A stretch of DNA of 64,000 nt from Elusimicrobiales bacterium (GCA_028688015.1 JAQTZB010000006.1:43381-107380); one strand, 5' to 3'; shown: positions 23,694 to 32,114, counted from the first letter of the stretch. Numbers and translations are program-made. Notes: generated by a model not told the origin, from the letters alone.

Positions 23694-24274
23694 AAAAGAT
23701 CCTGCCGCTATTACTGCTGACCGCCGCCGCCTCGCAGTTCTGGGCCTGCGGCGCCGATACGAGGAGCCCTGTTATGGACAAGAATGTGAAACTGGAAACC
23801 GCCACGCTGGCCGGCGGCTGCTTCTGGGGGATGGAAGAGATACTGCGGGAGCTGCCCGGCGTGGAGGACCCGGTGGTGGGCTATACCGGCGGCAGTACGG
23901 AAAACCCCAAATACGAGGACGTGAAGACCGGGGCCACCGGCCACGCCGAAACGATACAGCTGCACTTCGACCAGGCCAAAATATCCTACGGCGCTATCCT
24001 CGACCTGTTCTTCAAGATGCACGACCCCACCACGCCCAATCGTCAGGGCAACGACGTCGGCTCGCAGTACCGCTCCGCTATTTTCTACCACGGCGAAGCG
24101 CAGCGCGCCGAGGCCGAAGCCGCGGTGAAGCGCGCGCAGGCCTCGGGCCGCTGGAAGCGCCCTATAACCACGGAGGTGACGCCGGCGGGAAAGTTCTGGC
24201 CGGCGGAAGAGTACCACCAGGACTATTTAAAGAAACATCCCGGCGGCTACACCTGTCATTACGTGAGGGATTGA
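23690..24274 (+). CDS. msrA: exported peptide methionine-(S)-S-oxide reductase
   Basis: 194 aa from the ATG overlapping the upstream stop; the frame is open 13 codons further up inside the neighbour. A signal ending FWAC|G is probably a lipobox, though Trp at -2 is unusual. The MsrA domain has AGGCFWGMEE (catalytic Cys44), VGYTGG, TGHAETIQLHFD, FFKMHDPTTPNRQGNDVGSQYRS and a C-terminal resolving Cys in GGYTCHY. It repairs oxidised methionine in envelope proteins. No fused MsrB domain. Confidence 0.94.
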   Translation: MKKILPLLLLTAAASQFWACGADTRSPVMDKNVKLETATLAGGCFWGMEEILRELPGVEDPVVGYTGGSTENPKYEDVKTGATGHAETIQLHFDQAKISYGAILDLFFKMHDPTTPNRQGNDVGSQYRSAIFYHGEAQRAEAEAAVKRAQASGRWKRPITTEVTPAGKFWPAEEYHQDYLKKHPGGYTCHYVRD

Positions 24275-24277
24275 TAA

Positions 24278-24733
24278 CTATTTCTTGTGATCTATCTCGA
24301 ACTGGCGGTCGGTCGCCAGCCGCTTCATTTCCTGCTTGAAGACCGGGTTCTCGGCCAGCACCTGGTCGAACTGCTCCACGGTAAGAACGAAGACTTTTGA
24401 AGGCTCAGCGCTGGTAACGGTAGCGTTGCGCGGCTTGCGGTCCAGCAGCGCCATCTCGCCGAAGCAGTCGCCCGGCGCCAGCGTGGCCAGCGTGCGGGAG
24501 AACAGGAAGGCTTCCCGGATGCTGACCGTGAGCTTGCCCTCCCCTATAACGTAGAACGCGTCGCCAGGGTCTCCTTGTTTGCAGATCCTTTCCCCGGCGG
24601 CATACTGGTAATAGTTTATCCTGGCCAGGATCTTCTCCAGCAGCCCCATGTTCATGGAGGCGAAGAAGTTGATCTTCTTGACCACGTGGGTGAAGAGGAC
24701 GGTGTCGGCGTCCGTCAGCGGTAGTTTGTCCAT
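24278..24733 (-). CDS. cyclic-nucleotide-binding-domain protein without HTH
   Basis: 151 aa, a single CAP-type beta-roll: YAAGERICKQGDPGDAFYVIGEGKLTV, GDCFGEMALLDRKPRNATVTSAEPSKVFVL. The phosphate-binding cassette FGEMALLDRKPRNAT keeps the Glu and Arg that contact cAMP or cGMP. No DNA-binding or enzymatic domain follows, so it must act by binding another protein. Its start lies 9 nt after the small membrane-protein gene, in the same operon. Ligand unproven. Confidence 0.87.
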   Translation of the reverse strand: MDKLPLTDADTVLFTHVVKKINFFASMNMGLLEKILARINYYQYAAGERICKQGDPGDAFYVIGEGKLTVSIREAFLFSRTLATLAPGDCFGEMALLDRKPRNATVTSAEPSKVFVLTVEQFDQVLAENPVFKQEMKRLATDRQFEIDHKK

Positions 24734-24742
24734 ACCCCGCTT

Positions 24743-25054
24743 TTATCTGAGCTGCCTGCTGATGTGCGTCCAGGCGCCTTTCACTTCTTCCTTCAGGTGG
24801 CTCACCTCCGCCGCGCTTACGCGGCCGACCCGCTGGTAGCGCGCGGCCACCTCGTCTACCAGTTCGAGGTAGACTTCGCGGTTCATCACCTTCAGCTGCC
24901 GCATGCGGCGCAGCACCTCGGCTTTCAGGTCCAGCGTCCAGGCCGCTATCTTCTCGCGGTTGGCGCGGCCCCTCTTGCCGGTTAAAAAGTAAGTGGCCGC
25001 GGCAACGGCCGCCAGCGCCAGCCCGGCGCCCATGACCTTCTTGGATTTTTCCAT
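24743..25054 (-). CDS. small YtxH-like membrane-anchored protein
   Basis: 103 aa preceded by GGAGGG. One N-terminal membrane segment (GAGLALAAVAAATYFL, 9-24), a basic stop-transfer region (TGKRGRANREK), then a charged helical tail of about 75 residues. It resembles YtxH-type general-stress membrane proteins but is too short and simple to assign. Operonic with the cNMP-binding protein downstream. Confidence 0.7.
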   Translation of the reverse strand: MEKSKKVMGAGLALAAVAAATYFLTGKRGRANREKIAAWTLDLKAEVLRRMRQLKVMNREVYLELVDEVAARYQRVGRVSAAEVSHLKEEVKGAWTHISRQLR

Positions 25055-25084
25055 ATGCCCTCCCTATGTCTGCTTTAATAATAC

Positions 25085-25116
25085 AAAAAAACCCCGCCCG
25101 GCGGCGGCCCGGGCGG
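25085..25116 (-). terminator. terminator-like hairpin upstream of the YtxH-like gene
   Basis: CCGCCCGG and CCGGGCGG around a 7-nt loop, followed on the minus strand by GGTTTTTTTG. No minus-strand gene lies immediately upstream, so it may be a leader attenuator for the gene at 25054, or it may stop antisense transcription from the EamA promoter region. Confidence 0.5.
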
Positions 25117-25165
25117 CAAATGCTAAAATATGTGGGAAGTCACGGCTGGTTTTTGCTGATTCATT

Positions 25166-26200
25166 ATGAAAAGAACTGACCTGGGGGCGGTGATCGGCGC
25201 GCTGGCCGCGGCTTTTTTCTTCGGCGTTTCCACGCCGCTGAGCAAGGCCCTGATAAGCGACCTCAACGCGTTCCTGCTGGCCGGACTGCTTTACCTGGGC
25301 GCCGGCCTGGGGCTGGCGGCCCTTGAGCCGTTCAAGTCGAAACGGGCGGTCCCCGCCGGCAGAAAAACCAATTACAAATACATAGCGGGTATGGTGCTCT
25401 TCGGCGGCCTGCTGGGCCCGGTGTTCCTGATGCTGGCCATCAAGATAGCGCCTGCGGCCTCGGTGTCCATCTGGCTGAACATGGAGCTGGTGGCTACCGC
25501 GCTGCTGGGTTACTTCCTTTTTAAGGACCATTTGGCCAAACTTGGCTGGGCCAGCGTGGCTATAACGCTGGCCGCCGGCCTGCTGCTTTCCTGGGGCGGC
25601 GGCGCGGCCGGCTTCAAGGCGGGCCTGCTGGTAGCCCTGGCCTGTTTCTCCTGGGGGCTGGATAACCATTTCACGGCGCTTATAGACGATATCTCCCCGT
25701 CGCAGAGCACGATAATAAAGGGGCTGGCGGCGGGCGCCACGAACCTGCTGATAGGGCTGGCCCTGACGGGCGGGGCGCCCGCGCTCGCGCCGGCCGGCAA
25801 GGCGCTGCTGGTCGGGTTCTTCTGCTACGGGCTGAGCATCACCCTGTATATCGCCGCGGCGCAGCGCCTCGGCGCGGTGCGCAGCCAGCTGATCTTCTCG
25901 GTGTCGCCGCTCTTCGGCGTGCTGCTTTCGGTGCTGTGGCTGGGAGAGGGTTTTACCGCGGTGCAGGGGATATCTGGCGCGCTGCTCTTCGGCTCCGTGC
26001 TGCTGATGATGTCCGAGAAGCACGCGCACAGCCACCTGCACGCCGCGGCCGAACATACCCACCAGCATACCCACGACGACCTGCATCACGCCCATTACCA
26101 CGAAGGCCTGGCCGGGACGCACTCCCACTTCCACAGGCACGAGCCGGGCGAGCACAAACACCCGCACTGGCCCGACCTGCACCACCGGCATAACCATTAG
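25166..26200 (+). CDS. EamA/DMT-family transporter with histidine-rich C-terminal tail
   Basis: 344 aa. Ten hydrophobic segments make two EamA halves (about 8-140 and 150-285): FFGVSTPLSKALI, KIAPAASVSIWLNMELVATALLG, AAQRLGAVRSQLIFSVSPLFGVLLS and WLGEGFT. Family members export metabolites. After the last helix comes a cytoplasmic tail of about 60 residues with 23 histidines in HxH and HH pairs, as in metal transporters and chaperones, so Ni, Co or Zn sensing or transport is plausible. No Shine-Dalgarno is seen. Confidence 0.88.
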   Translation: MKRTDLGAVIGALAAAFFFGVSTPLSKALISDLNAFLLAGLLYLGAGLGLAALEPFKSKRAVPAGRKTNYKYIAGMVLFGGLLGPVFLMLAIKIAPAASVSIWLNMELVATALLGYFLFKDHLAKLGWASVAITLAAGLLLSWGGGAAGFKAGLLVALACFSWGLDNHFTALIDDISPSQSTIIKGLAAGATNLLIGLALTGGAPALAPAGKALLVGFFCYGLSITLYIAAAQRLGAVRSQLIFSVSPLFGVLLSVLWLGEGFTAVQGISGALLFGSVLLMMSEKHAHSHLHAAAEHTHQHTHDDLHHAHYHEGLAGTHSHFHRHEPGEHKHPHWPDLHHRHNH

Positions 26201-26255
26201 CTTCATTCAGACGTGGTCAGGCGAGACTGTTATGCCGCTGACCGCGCGCCAGTCA

Positions 26256-26284
26256 CAAAAAGAAAACGCCGGGCAAGCCCGGCG
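26256..26284 (-). terminator. Rho-independent terminator of the CsgG/barrel gene
   Basis: CGCCGGGC-TT-GCCCGGCG stem on the minus strand followed by TTTTCTTTTTG, 23 nt beyond the stop of the gene at 27519-26308. Confidence 0.88.
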
Positions 26285-26307
26285 ATTCCTTTTGCTCCAG
26301 GAGGTGA

Positions 26308-27519
26308 TCAGAAGTACCAGGCCAGGTTCATTTCTGCCAGGTATTTAGGGTAGCTCATTTCCCAGACCGTGATCCGCTCAGTGGTGCCGTTAGTTATGTC
26401 GGCCTCCCATTTGTACTTGTCGGAGGAGAGCGGGAAAGTGGCCAGGACCGAAAGGCCGAAGCGCGACTGCGGCTTCCATTCGAACCCTAGGCTGGCCAGC
26501 GGAGTGCTATAGCGCCCGGCTCCGAAATCCGGCGCCATCCTGATGGACCCGCCCCCGGGGAGGGCAGTATCGGAAAAATAGCTTTTCTCGTCCGAGCGCG
26601 GATCGAGTTCGAAGCGCATGAAGCCGCCGCCGGCGTAAGCGTTAAAACCTTTGGAAACCCTGAACTGCCGGTTTAACAGGACCCGCATGATCATGCCCTC
26701 GGCGGAAGCGGGCATCATGCCGCTTTCCTGCCCGGAAAAATTCGTGATTACGGATTTTCTGCTGTCTCCTATTTGATAAGCGGGCAGGAACGCCAGGTCC
26801 ACAGCCCACCTGGAGAACGGGAAATACTTGAGGCCGATGCCGGCGTAAAGCCCGTTGTCAATGTTGGAACCGACCTTGATATTGGCGGGAACCACCGTTT
26901 TCCCGGCAGCAGTGGCGGGCGGCAGGTTCTTCACCTGCATTGGGGCGGCGCCTAAAACAAGGTAGATGCTCAAGGTCTGCGTCTCCGGCACCAGCACCAG
27001 GTAGCGCGCCGCCTCCTCTTCGAAAACGCTGGAAGGGACCTCCACAATGGAGACGGAGACTACGTCCGAGGTTTCCGTGTCCACCAGTTTGGCGCTTATC
27101 TGGTAGTTCTTGCCCATGCGCGTAACCGAGCCCATTGCGGCCAGGCGCGCGCCGGCCAGCTTGCCTATCCGCGCGGCTGTCTCGCTCTCTATCGCGCCGC
27201 TCAGCCCCAGCTTCTGTTCGCGCAGGAGCGCGTCCAGTTGCGTCCGCTCCACGATCCTGAACTTGGGCTCGCGCATCAGTTTCTGCATCAGCAGCTCGCT
27301 GATCGCCACGTCCACCTTGCGCTTGGCCAGGGCCTCTTCTGCCTGGAAGGGGAACACGGCCGCGGTGGCCGGGTTCTGGTCGGGCAGCTTGGCTGCGGCG
27401 TCCTGCGCGAATTGTTTGGAGATCTTTCCCAGCTGAGCGTCCAGCGAAGCGGCGCTCGCGGCGGGAACGCTGCCCAAGGCGCAGGCCAGCGCGGTGAAAA
27501 GCATCTTTTTGATGGTCAT
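26308..27519 (-). CDS. CsgG/FlgO-like N-terminal domain fused to an outer-membrane barrel-like domain
   Basis: 403 aa with a signal peptide (to SAASA). Residues 50-190 are CsgG-like: ISELLMQKLMREPKFRIVERTQLDALLREQKLGLSG, ARIGKLAGARLAAMGSVTRMG, ISAKLVDTETSDVVS. From about 195 the chain becomes aromatic and beta-rich (YAGIGLKYFPFSRWAVDLAFLPAYQIG, GFNAYAGGGFMRFEL) and ends in LAWYF, a terminal Phe typical of barrels sent to the Bam machinery. The pairing of a CsgG-type domain with a barrel in one chain is unusual. The second CsgG-type gene of the window, after the one at 7585. Confidence 0.78.
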   Translation of the reverse strand: MTIKKMLFTALACALGSVPAASAASLDAQLGKISKQFAQDAAAKLPDQNPATAAVFPFQAEEALAKRKVDVAISELLMQKLMREPKFRIVERTQLDALLREQKLGLSGAIESETAARIGKLAGARLAAMGSVTRMGKNYQISAKLVDTETSDVVSVSIVEVPSSVFEEEAARYLVLVPETQTLSIYLVLGAAPMQVKNLPPATAAGKTVVPANIKVGSNIDNGLYAGIGLKYFPFSRWAVDLAFLPAYQIGDSRKSVITNFSGQESGMMPASAEGMIMRVLLNRQFRVSKGFNAYAGGGFMRFELDPRSDEKSYFSDTALPGGGSIRMAPDFGAGRYSTPLASLGFEWKPQSRFGLSVLATFPLSSDKYKWEADITNGTTERITVWEMSYPKYLAEMNLAWYF

Positions 27520-27669
27520 ACAAAGCCCCCCGAAAGGTTCTGCCGGCCGAACAGCATAATGCGGTTCCAGGTCCGGCTATATTGGAGTTATTATATCTTA
27601 TATAATCGGAACCGGCGGGCCCCGGTTCATGGCTGCTATGAAAAATGGACGGCAAATGAAATTCTATGA

Positions 27670-29028
27670 TCAGCGCCGCAGGCTGTTGACCGCGTCGTCC
27701 ACTTTCTGGATGAACCGGATGGCGTAGGCCGCCATACCGCCGGGGCTCGGCGAATAGGTGGTTTTCATCTCCTGCAGTTCCTTGCCGAGTTCCACTTTTA
27801 TGGAGTCCGACTTGGTTACGGAGAGCACCTGCGAAGGATAGACGCTGCGGTTGCCGGTCATCAGGAAACTTATTACGCAGGCCACCGTGGCGTAAGGCGC
27901 TACCACCGGCCCGAAAAGTTCAACGGCCATAATGCTGGCCGCGATGGGCGTGTTGGCGGCCCCGGCCAGGACCGCGGTCATGCCGATAGCGGCGAAAGTG
28001 GCGTGGTCCAGGTGCATGAACCCTGCGTAGATGCTGCCCGCGGTCGCCCCGATGAAGAATATCGGCGTAATGACGCCGCCGCTGCCGCCGAAGCACAGCG
28101 TTATGGCTGTGAACACGGATTTCATCGCAAAGTCGTACCAGTGCGCCGGAGCCCCGCGCAGGGAATCCTCTATTACATCAAGGCCGAGGCCCAGGTAGCG
28201 TTTTGAGACCAGCAGCGTCATGACTGCAAGGGCCGTCCCGCCGATAAGCCCTTTGGCAGGCTCCCAGATATTTATGCTGTGAGCGCGCTTTTCAAAATAC
28301 TTGATCAGGTCGATTAGGATCAGGGCCGCGAAACCGCAGAAAATGCCGGCGAGCATCACCTTGAGCATGAAGGTCTCGGAAAAGACCGGCACGAAATTGA
28401 GCGGGCTGTAAAAATACGTGATCCCCATGGCCGAGGAGATCTGGTAGGCCGTTATGCCGGAGATGAACGACGGGAGCAGCACTTCGTAAAGGATGGCCCC
28501 GACGAAAAGCACTTCCACGCCGAAGATGGCCCCGGCAATGGGCGTGCCGAAGACGGCCGCGAAGCCGGCGCTGATGCCGCAGATGACCAGTTTTTTCCTG
28601 TCGTGCTCGTTAAAACGGAACAGGTCGCTGAACGCCGAAGTGATGCCCGCGCCGATCTGCGCGCAGGGGCCTTCCTTGCCGGCGGAACCGCCCGCGACAA
28701 GCGTCACCAGTGTGGCCAGCAGCTTGACCGGCACCACGGCCAGCGGGATCTTCCCGGCCCGCCGGTGAATGGCTTCTATAACTTTCTCCGTGCCGTGCCC
28801 CTTGGCGTCCGGGGCCAGGTACTTCACCATCAGCGCGCTTAGGAAGAACGCGACCGGCAGGAGCATATACGAGTATTCCCAGCCGCCGGCCCAGTCCGTG
28901 CTTACGCGCAGCGCCTTCAGGAAAAGAGCCGTGGGAAAGCCGACTATAGCCCCGGCCAGGGTGGCCAGGAACACCCATTTGGCTATGCTGATAAAGAGAA
29001 GCGTGGATTCCGTGATGCGAGTTTTCAT
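27670..29028 (-). CDS. ClC-type chloride channel / H+-Cl- exchanger
   Basis: 452 aa, ten or more membrane helices. GGSAGKEGPCAQIGAG is the ClC filter loop with the gating Glu kept (Lys replaces the common Arg before it), GGSGGVITPIFFIGATAG the second conserved loop, and GAANTPIAASIMAVELFG a later helix motif. The tail is short with no CBS domains. It moves chloride or other anions, probably against protons. It is the last gene before the left boundary of the tRNA-linked islet. Confidence 0.92.
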   Translation of the reverse strand: MKTRITESTLLFISIAKWVFLATLAGAIVGFPTALFLKALRVSTDWAGGWEYSYMLLPVAFFLSALMVKYLAPDAKGHGTEKVIEAIHRRAGKIPLAVVPVKLLATLVTLVAGGSAGKEGPCAQIGAGITSAFSDLFRFNEHDRKKLVICGISAGFAAVFGTPIAGAIFGVEVLFVGAILYEVLLPSFISGITAYQISSAMGITYFYSPLNFVPVFSETFMLKVMLAGIFCGFAALILIDLIKYFEKRAHSINIWEPAKGLIGGTALAVMTLLVSKRYLGLGLDVIEDSLRGAPAHWYDFAMKSVFTAITLCFGGSGGVITPIFFIGATAGSIYAGFMHLDHATFAAIGMTAVLAGAANTPIAASIMAVELFGPVVAPYATVACVISFLMTGNRSVYPSQVLSVTKSDSIKVELGKELQEMKTTYSPSPGGMAAYAIRFIQKVDDAVNSLRR

Positions 29029-29253
29029 TTAGAGCCTGATAATAAGTTATCAAAGATTTAAGGCAATATGCAAAAGAGCGGTTTTTGGGGTTGCCACGCA
29101 GAAGAGGAAACGGAATATGAAATGAACCCCGCGGCATTTGCGCGGGCGGGGCATAAGCGGTTCTCCCTTCCTTTTAGGCGGGAAAAATAAAATAAAAATT
29201 AAATTTTCCGGCGGAAAAAACGCGGAAACTGCGGGAGCTTGCGGAGTTTTAAG

Positions 29254-29286
29254 TGCCAAATTTCTCGGGAGAAAAATTTGGCGGGG
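29254..29286. repeat. left direct repeat (candidate displaced att site)
   Basis: A 33-nt copy of the sequence at 40665-40698, differing by one T. It contains a hairpin (CCAAATTTCTC / GAGAAAAATTTGG) and ends with TGGCGGGG, the reverse complement of the last eight bases (CCCCGCCA) of the tRNA-Asp gene at the other copy. Only that fragment of the tRNA is present here, as expected for an att site displaced by integration. Confidence 0.7.
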
Positions 29287-29734
29287 TTTTCAGGATGAAG
29301 TTATAACCTACTTTGCGCAACATCCCGAGGTAACATTATAGGTTCCACGCCCCTGCCCATCCTGGGATAGAAAAGGAGGCCCGATCTTATCCGCGGTGCG
29401 GCACGGGCGACCACGCAGCGCGGCCCACAGCGGGTGCGGCAGCACCTGTTTGCCGCCGTCCAGGCCGCCGGCCAGCACCAGCGCCGTACCCAAAAAAACG
29501 TAAGCAGGAGTTTCAGGATCAGCGAGCACCGCCAGCCGAAGGCCGACCAGGAAGAATTAAGTCCGGAAGGTCTGTACACCAGAGGGACCGCCTGACTTAG
29601 TTGCTATTTGCAAAAGTCCGCGAAACCGCCGTAAGCGTTCAGGGACTTGGTGAGCAATGTCAGGAAAAAGTAAACTATCAGAAATATCGATCCCGTCACC
29701 AGGAATGCACGCAGCCATATACCAAATGAAACCC
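29287..29734. other. gene-poor left end of the islet with coding remnants
   Basis: No intact gene. The minus strand carries open but start-less stretches reading like membrane-protein pieces (for example AYVFLGTALVLAGG near 29450-29500 and the remnant at 29604-29783). The part immediately left of the repeat, 29029-29253, is AT-rich with no feature I can name. Confidence 0.4.
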
Positions 29735-29783
29735 ATGAAAACAATCGAGATGCTTCTGTTAACCGCCGTATGTTCCCTGCCCT
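29604..29783 (-). pseudogene. C-terminal remnant of a membrane protein
   Basis: A 59-codon open stretch with no good start codon encodes RLFSWVSFGIWLRAFLV followed by TGSIFLIVYFFLTLLTK and SLNAYGGFADFCK before a TAG. The composition is that of a final membrane helix and short tail. It overlaps the first codons of the clostripain gene on the other strand. Probably what remains of a gene cut by the islet rearrangement, or a short membrane protein starting at TTG. Confidence 0.35.
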
Positions 29784-31006
29784 TCACGGCGCAGGCAGCC
29801 ATAGTTGATTTCGACGGAACGGCCGGACCAGTAACCGGCGCCCCGGTTTTTTTCGCCGCCATACCTGAGGTGCCCGCGCCGGAGTTGAGGGCTCCCGCGG
29901 AGTGGACCATAATGGTCTACATGAACGCCAAGAACAACCTTGAATCGTCCGCGATTAAGGATATTAACGAGATGGAGGCGGTGGGCTCCACGGATAAAGT
30001 TAACATCCTGGTGGAGGCGGGCCGCATTGACGGCTACGACGCTTCTAACGGCGACTGGAAAAGCACCCGCCGCTACCGCATCGCCAGGGACGCCGACGCG
30101 GCGAAGATCGGTTCTCCCGTCCTCGCGGACCTGGGTAAAACGGACATGGGCGATTACCGCAACATCGCCGCTTTCGGGCAATGGGCCAAAGCCAATTATC
30201 CCGCGAAAAGATACATGTTCATCGTCTGGAATCACGGCTCCGGCTGGGAAAGGAAGAAAAGCCGGGGGATCTCCTACGACGAAGAGACCGGGAACCACGT
30301 GAACACCCCCCAGCTTGGAAGCGCCCTGCGCGAGATCGGCGGCGTTGACCTGTACGCATCGGACGCCTGCCTGATGCAGATGGTGGAAGTGGCTTACGAG
30401 CTGCGCGGCTCCGCTGCCTTTATAGCCGGTTCCGTCGAGACCGAACCCATGGACGGCTTCGATTACGCAGCCCTCCTCTCTCCGCTGGTCACGGGGCCCT
30501 CGATGTCCCCCGAACAACTGGGTAAGCTCCTTGTGGATTCTTTTGTCGCGCAATACGTGAGTCCCAGCCGCGGCGCGACGTACAGCCTTATTAAGGCGTC
30601 GGAACTGACCGGGCTGGCCGCCGCTACTAAAAAGTTCACTGACGCCGCGCTGCGTTCGGGCAATAAAGCTCCTTTCCTGAATGCGCGCGGTGCCGCCCAA
30701 GCATACTCCCATCAGGAGAATAAGGATTTTTATGACCTGGTACGCCTGGTCGCAGAAGGAGTCTCTGCCCCGGAGGTCGGGACCCCCGCGCTGGCGGTGA
30801 TGGAGCAGTTAAAGAAGAAAGTGCTGATACACAGCCGCTTCAACAATAGCGACGGAAGCAGCTGGTGGATGCCCACCGACTTCGACGACACCAACGGCCT
30901 GACGGTGTATTTGCCCGCAATAGCCCCCGCGGCCGGATATAGCGAGCTGCAGTGGGCCGACGACTCCGGCTGGCTGGATTTTGCCGCATGGCTGACCCGG
31001 CCCTGA
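29735..31006 (+). CDS. secreted clostripain-like cysteine protease (C11)
   Basis: About 423 aa from the ATG that gives a clean signal peptide (MKTIEMLLLTAVCSLPFTAQA); ATGs at 29726 and further upstream are also in frame and no ribosome site decides. The catalytic domain contains WTIMVYMNAKNNLE, MFIVWNHGSGW (catalytic His) and LYASDACLMQMVEVAYEL (nucleophilic Cys after Asp-Ala), the C11 order. Family members cleave after Arg or Lys and self-process. A short Pro-rich segment (PEVPAPELRAPAEW) separates signal and enzyme. First gene of the islet; its own terminator follows. Confidence 0.9.
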   Translation: MKTIEMLLLTAVCSLPFTAQAAIVDFDGTAGPVTGAPVFFAAIPEVPAPELRAPAEWTIMVYMNAKNNLESSAIKDINEMEAVGSTDKVNILVEAGRIDGYDASNGDWKSTRRYRIARDADAAKIGSPVLADLGKTDMGDYRNIAAFGQWAKANYPAKRYMFIVWNHGSGWERKKSRGISYDEETGNHVNTPQLGSALREIGGVDLYASDACLMQMVEVAYELRGSAAFIAGSVETEPMDGFDYAALLSPLVTGPSMSPEQLGKLLVDSFVAQYVSPSRGATYSLIKASELTGLAAATKKFTDAALRSGNKAPFLNARGAAQAYSHQENKDFYDLVRLVAEGVSAPEVGTPALAVMEQLKKKVLIHSRFNNSDGSSWWMPTDFDDTNGLTVYLPAIAPAAGYSELQWADDSGWLDFAAWLTRP

Positions 31007-31058
31007 TCTTGTTTTAGCGGGCCGGCCGCGCCGCCGCCGGCTATTTGCGGGACGCGCG

Positions 31059-31090
31059 ACCGCCGGGCCTTCCCGGCGGTTTTGTTTTTT
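31059..31090 (+). terminator. Rho-independent terminator of the clostripain-like gene
   Basis: ACCGCCGGG-CCTT-CCCGGCGGT followed by TTTGTTTTTT. Confidence 0.9.
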
Positions 31091-31108
31091 GCTAGTGGCC
31101 GCCCCGTA

Positions 31109-31975
31109 TCACTTTGCGTTGCGCGGCGCGACGCGGTAGATACGGGTTCTTATGGCGTAAATCGCAGATTCCTTCCTGTTCGCTTCAGGATCGCCGTAGA
31201 CGTTGGCCAGGTTCACGGCCGTTTCCAGGTGCCGGCGGTATTTATCCACGGCTCCCTTCGTCATACGCAGGCTCATGCAATTCCTGTCCACTATTTCGGC
31301 CCCGGCAAGCCAGGTTTCCATGTGCTCCTGCAGCGCAATTTTGAGTTTTATGGTCTCCGGTATCCGCGGCGGAGCGTTGATCACTTTGCCCGAAAGCCTG
31401 CTGCGCGCTTTGTCCCCGGAAATATCCGCCAGCCCGGCGGAAGCCAGAGTTTTATAGGCTTTCTTTACCGCTTCAGGCTTGAACCCGGTCGCCTCCGCCA
31501 GTTCCTCTACCGTAACCCAGCCAGTGGTATCTACCAACACATCGTTAGTGATGTCCGTAACCATGTCCTTCGCGAGCAGTTCCCATTGCCGCAGCGTGAG
31601 ATTTATGGTGCACTTGGCTTGCGCCTGGTGCGCCGCGGCTTCCTCAAGTTCTCGGCTGGGCAGTTCCGCGCCGGGAGCGTCCGGGGTTGCCAGCATCTGG
31701 GCCAGTTCGTCGGAACCTGAAAGCGTCCTGAAATAAGCCAGGATAAGTTCTTTGGCGCCGGGCGAATGCGGCTCTATCCCGAGCGCCGCCAGCAGCGCTT
31801 TGATACGCCAGCTTTTTGGCAGCTTTTTGCCGCGTTCCACGTCCCAATAGCTCATGAAGGAAAGTCCCAGTGTTTTGCTGCCGCCTACGCTCTTGAAGAA
31901 TTGATGCGCGCTGGCGTAGCCGCGCTCTTTTCTTATGCAAGCGAGCATACTACCGAAAGATTTTGTTCTTGTCAT
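31109..31975 (-). CDS. XRE-type HTH regulator with DUF4423/TIGR02147-like C-terminal domain
   Basis: 288 aa from the ATG reading MTRTKSFGSMLACIRKERGY; TATACT lies 6 nt upstream, fitting a leaderless start (an ATG six codons earlier is the alternative). N-terminus: Cro/CI-type HTH (residues 8-65: ACIRKERGY, FMSYWDVERGKKLPKSWRIKALLAALGI). Middle: a winged-helix-like block (WVTVEELAEATGFKPEAVKKAYKTLASAGLADI). C-terminus: CMSLRMTKGAVDKYRRHLE, like the DUF4423 regulators of Fibrobacteres and relatives. It is divergent from the secreted-protein genes and its promoter overlaps the palindrome of element copy A, so it is the prime candidate to bind that element and control the islet. Confidence 0.75.
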   Translation of the reverse strand: MTRTKSFGSMLACIRKERGYASAHQFFKSVGGSKTLGLSFMSYWDVERGKKLPKSWRIKALLAALGIEPHSPGAKELILAYFRTLSGSDELAQMLATPDAPGAELPSRELEEAAAHQAQAKCTINLTLRQWELLAKDMVTDITNDVLVDTTGWVTVEELAEATGFKPEAVKKAYKTLASAGLADISGDKARSRLSGKVINAPPRIPETIKLKIALQEHMETWLAGAEIVDRNCMSLRMTKGAVDKYRRHLETAVNLANVYGDPEANRKESAIYAIRTRIYRVAPRNAK

Positions 31976-31993
31976 AGGGAAAGTATACAACAT

Positions 31994-32114
31994 GTTAAGC
32001 CATAGGCTTAACTGCGGACTGCCCGTTAAACCGCGCCTCCTGGGTCGAAATACAAGCGTGCGGTGGGCTTTAAGCCTCTAGGGCGAGCCCCGGCGTACAG
32101 GCTAGACTATAGTA
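31994..32114 (+). promoter_or_regulatory. three-copy intergenic element, copy A
   Basis: Starts with the 19-nt palindrome GTTAAGCC-ATA-GGCTTAAC (31994-32012), continues with a conserved core (AAACCGCGCCTCC, then TGGGTCGAAATA near 32041-32052), a variable 45-nt GC-rich part, and ends CAGGCTAGACTATAGTA with a -10-like TATAGT at 32108-32113. It lies between the divergent HTH gene and the secreted-protein gene at 32174. The 95-nt spacing from palindrome to TATAGT is kept in all copies. Confidence 0.75.

Noticed and set aside
31994..32114. Known riboswitch (c-di-GMP-I, cobalamin or similar) for the three-copy element
   Set aside because: AAGCC/GGCTTAA faintly recalls c-di-GMP-I, but the paired second half and tetraloop-receptor arrangement are absent, and the -10-like box lies downstream rather than upstream of the element.
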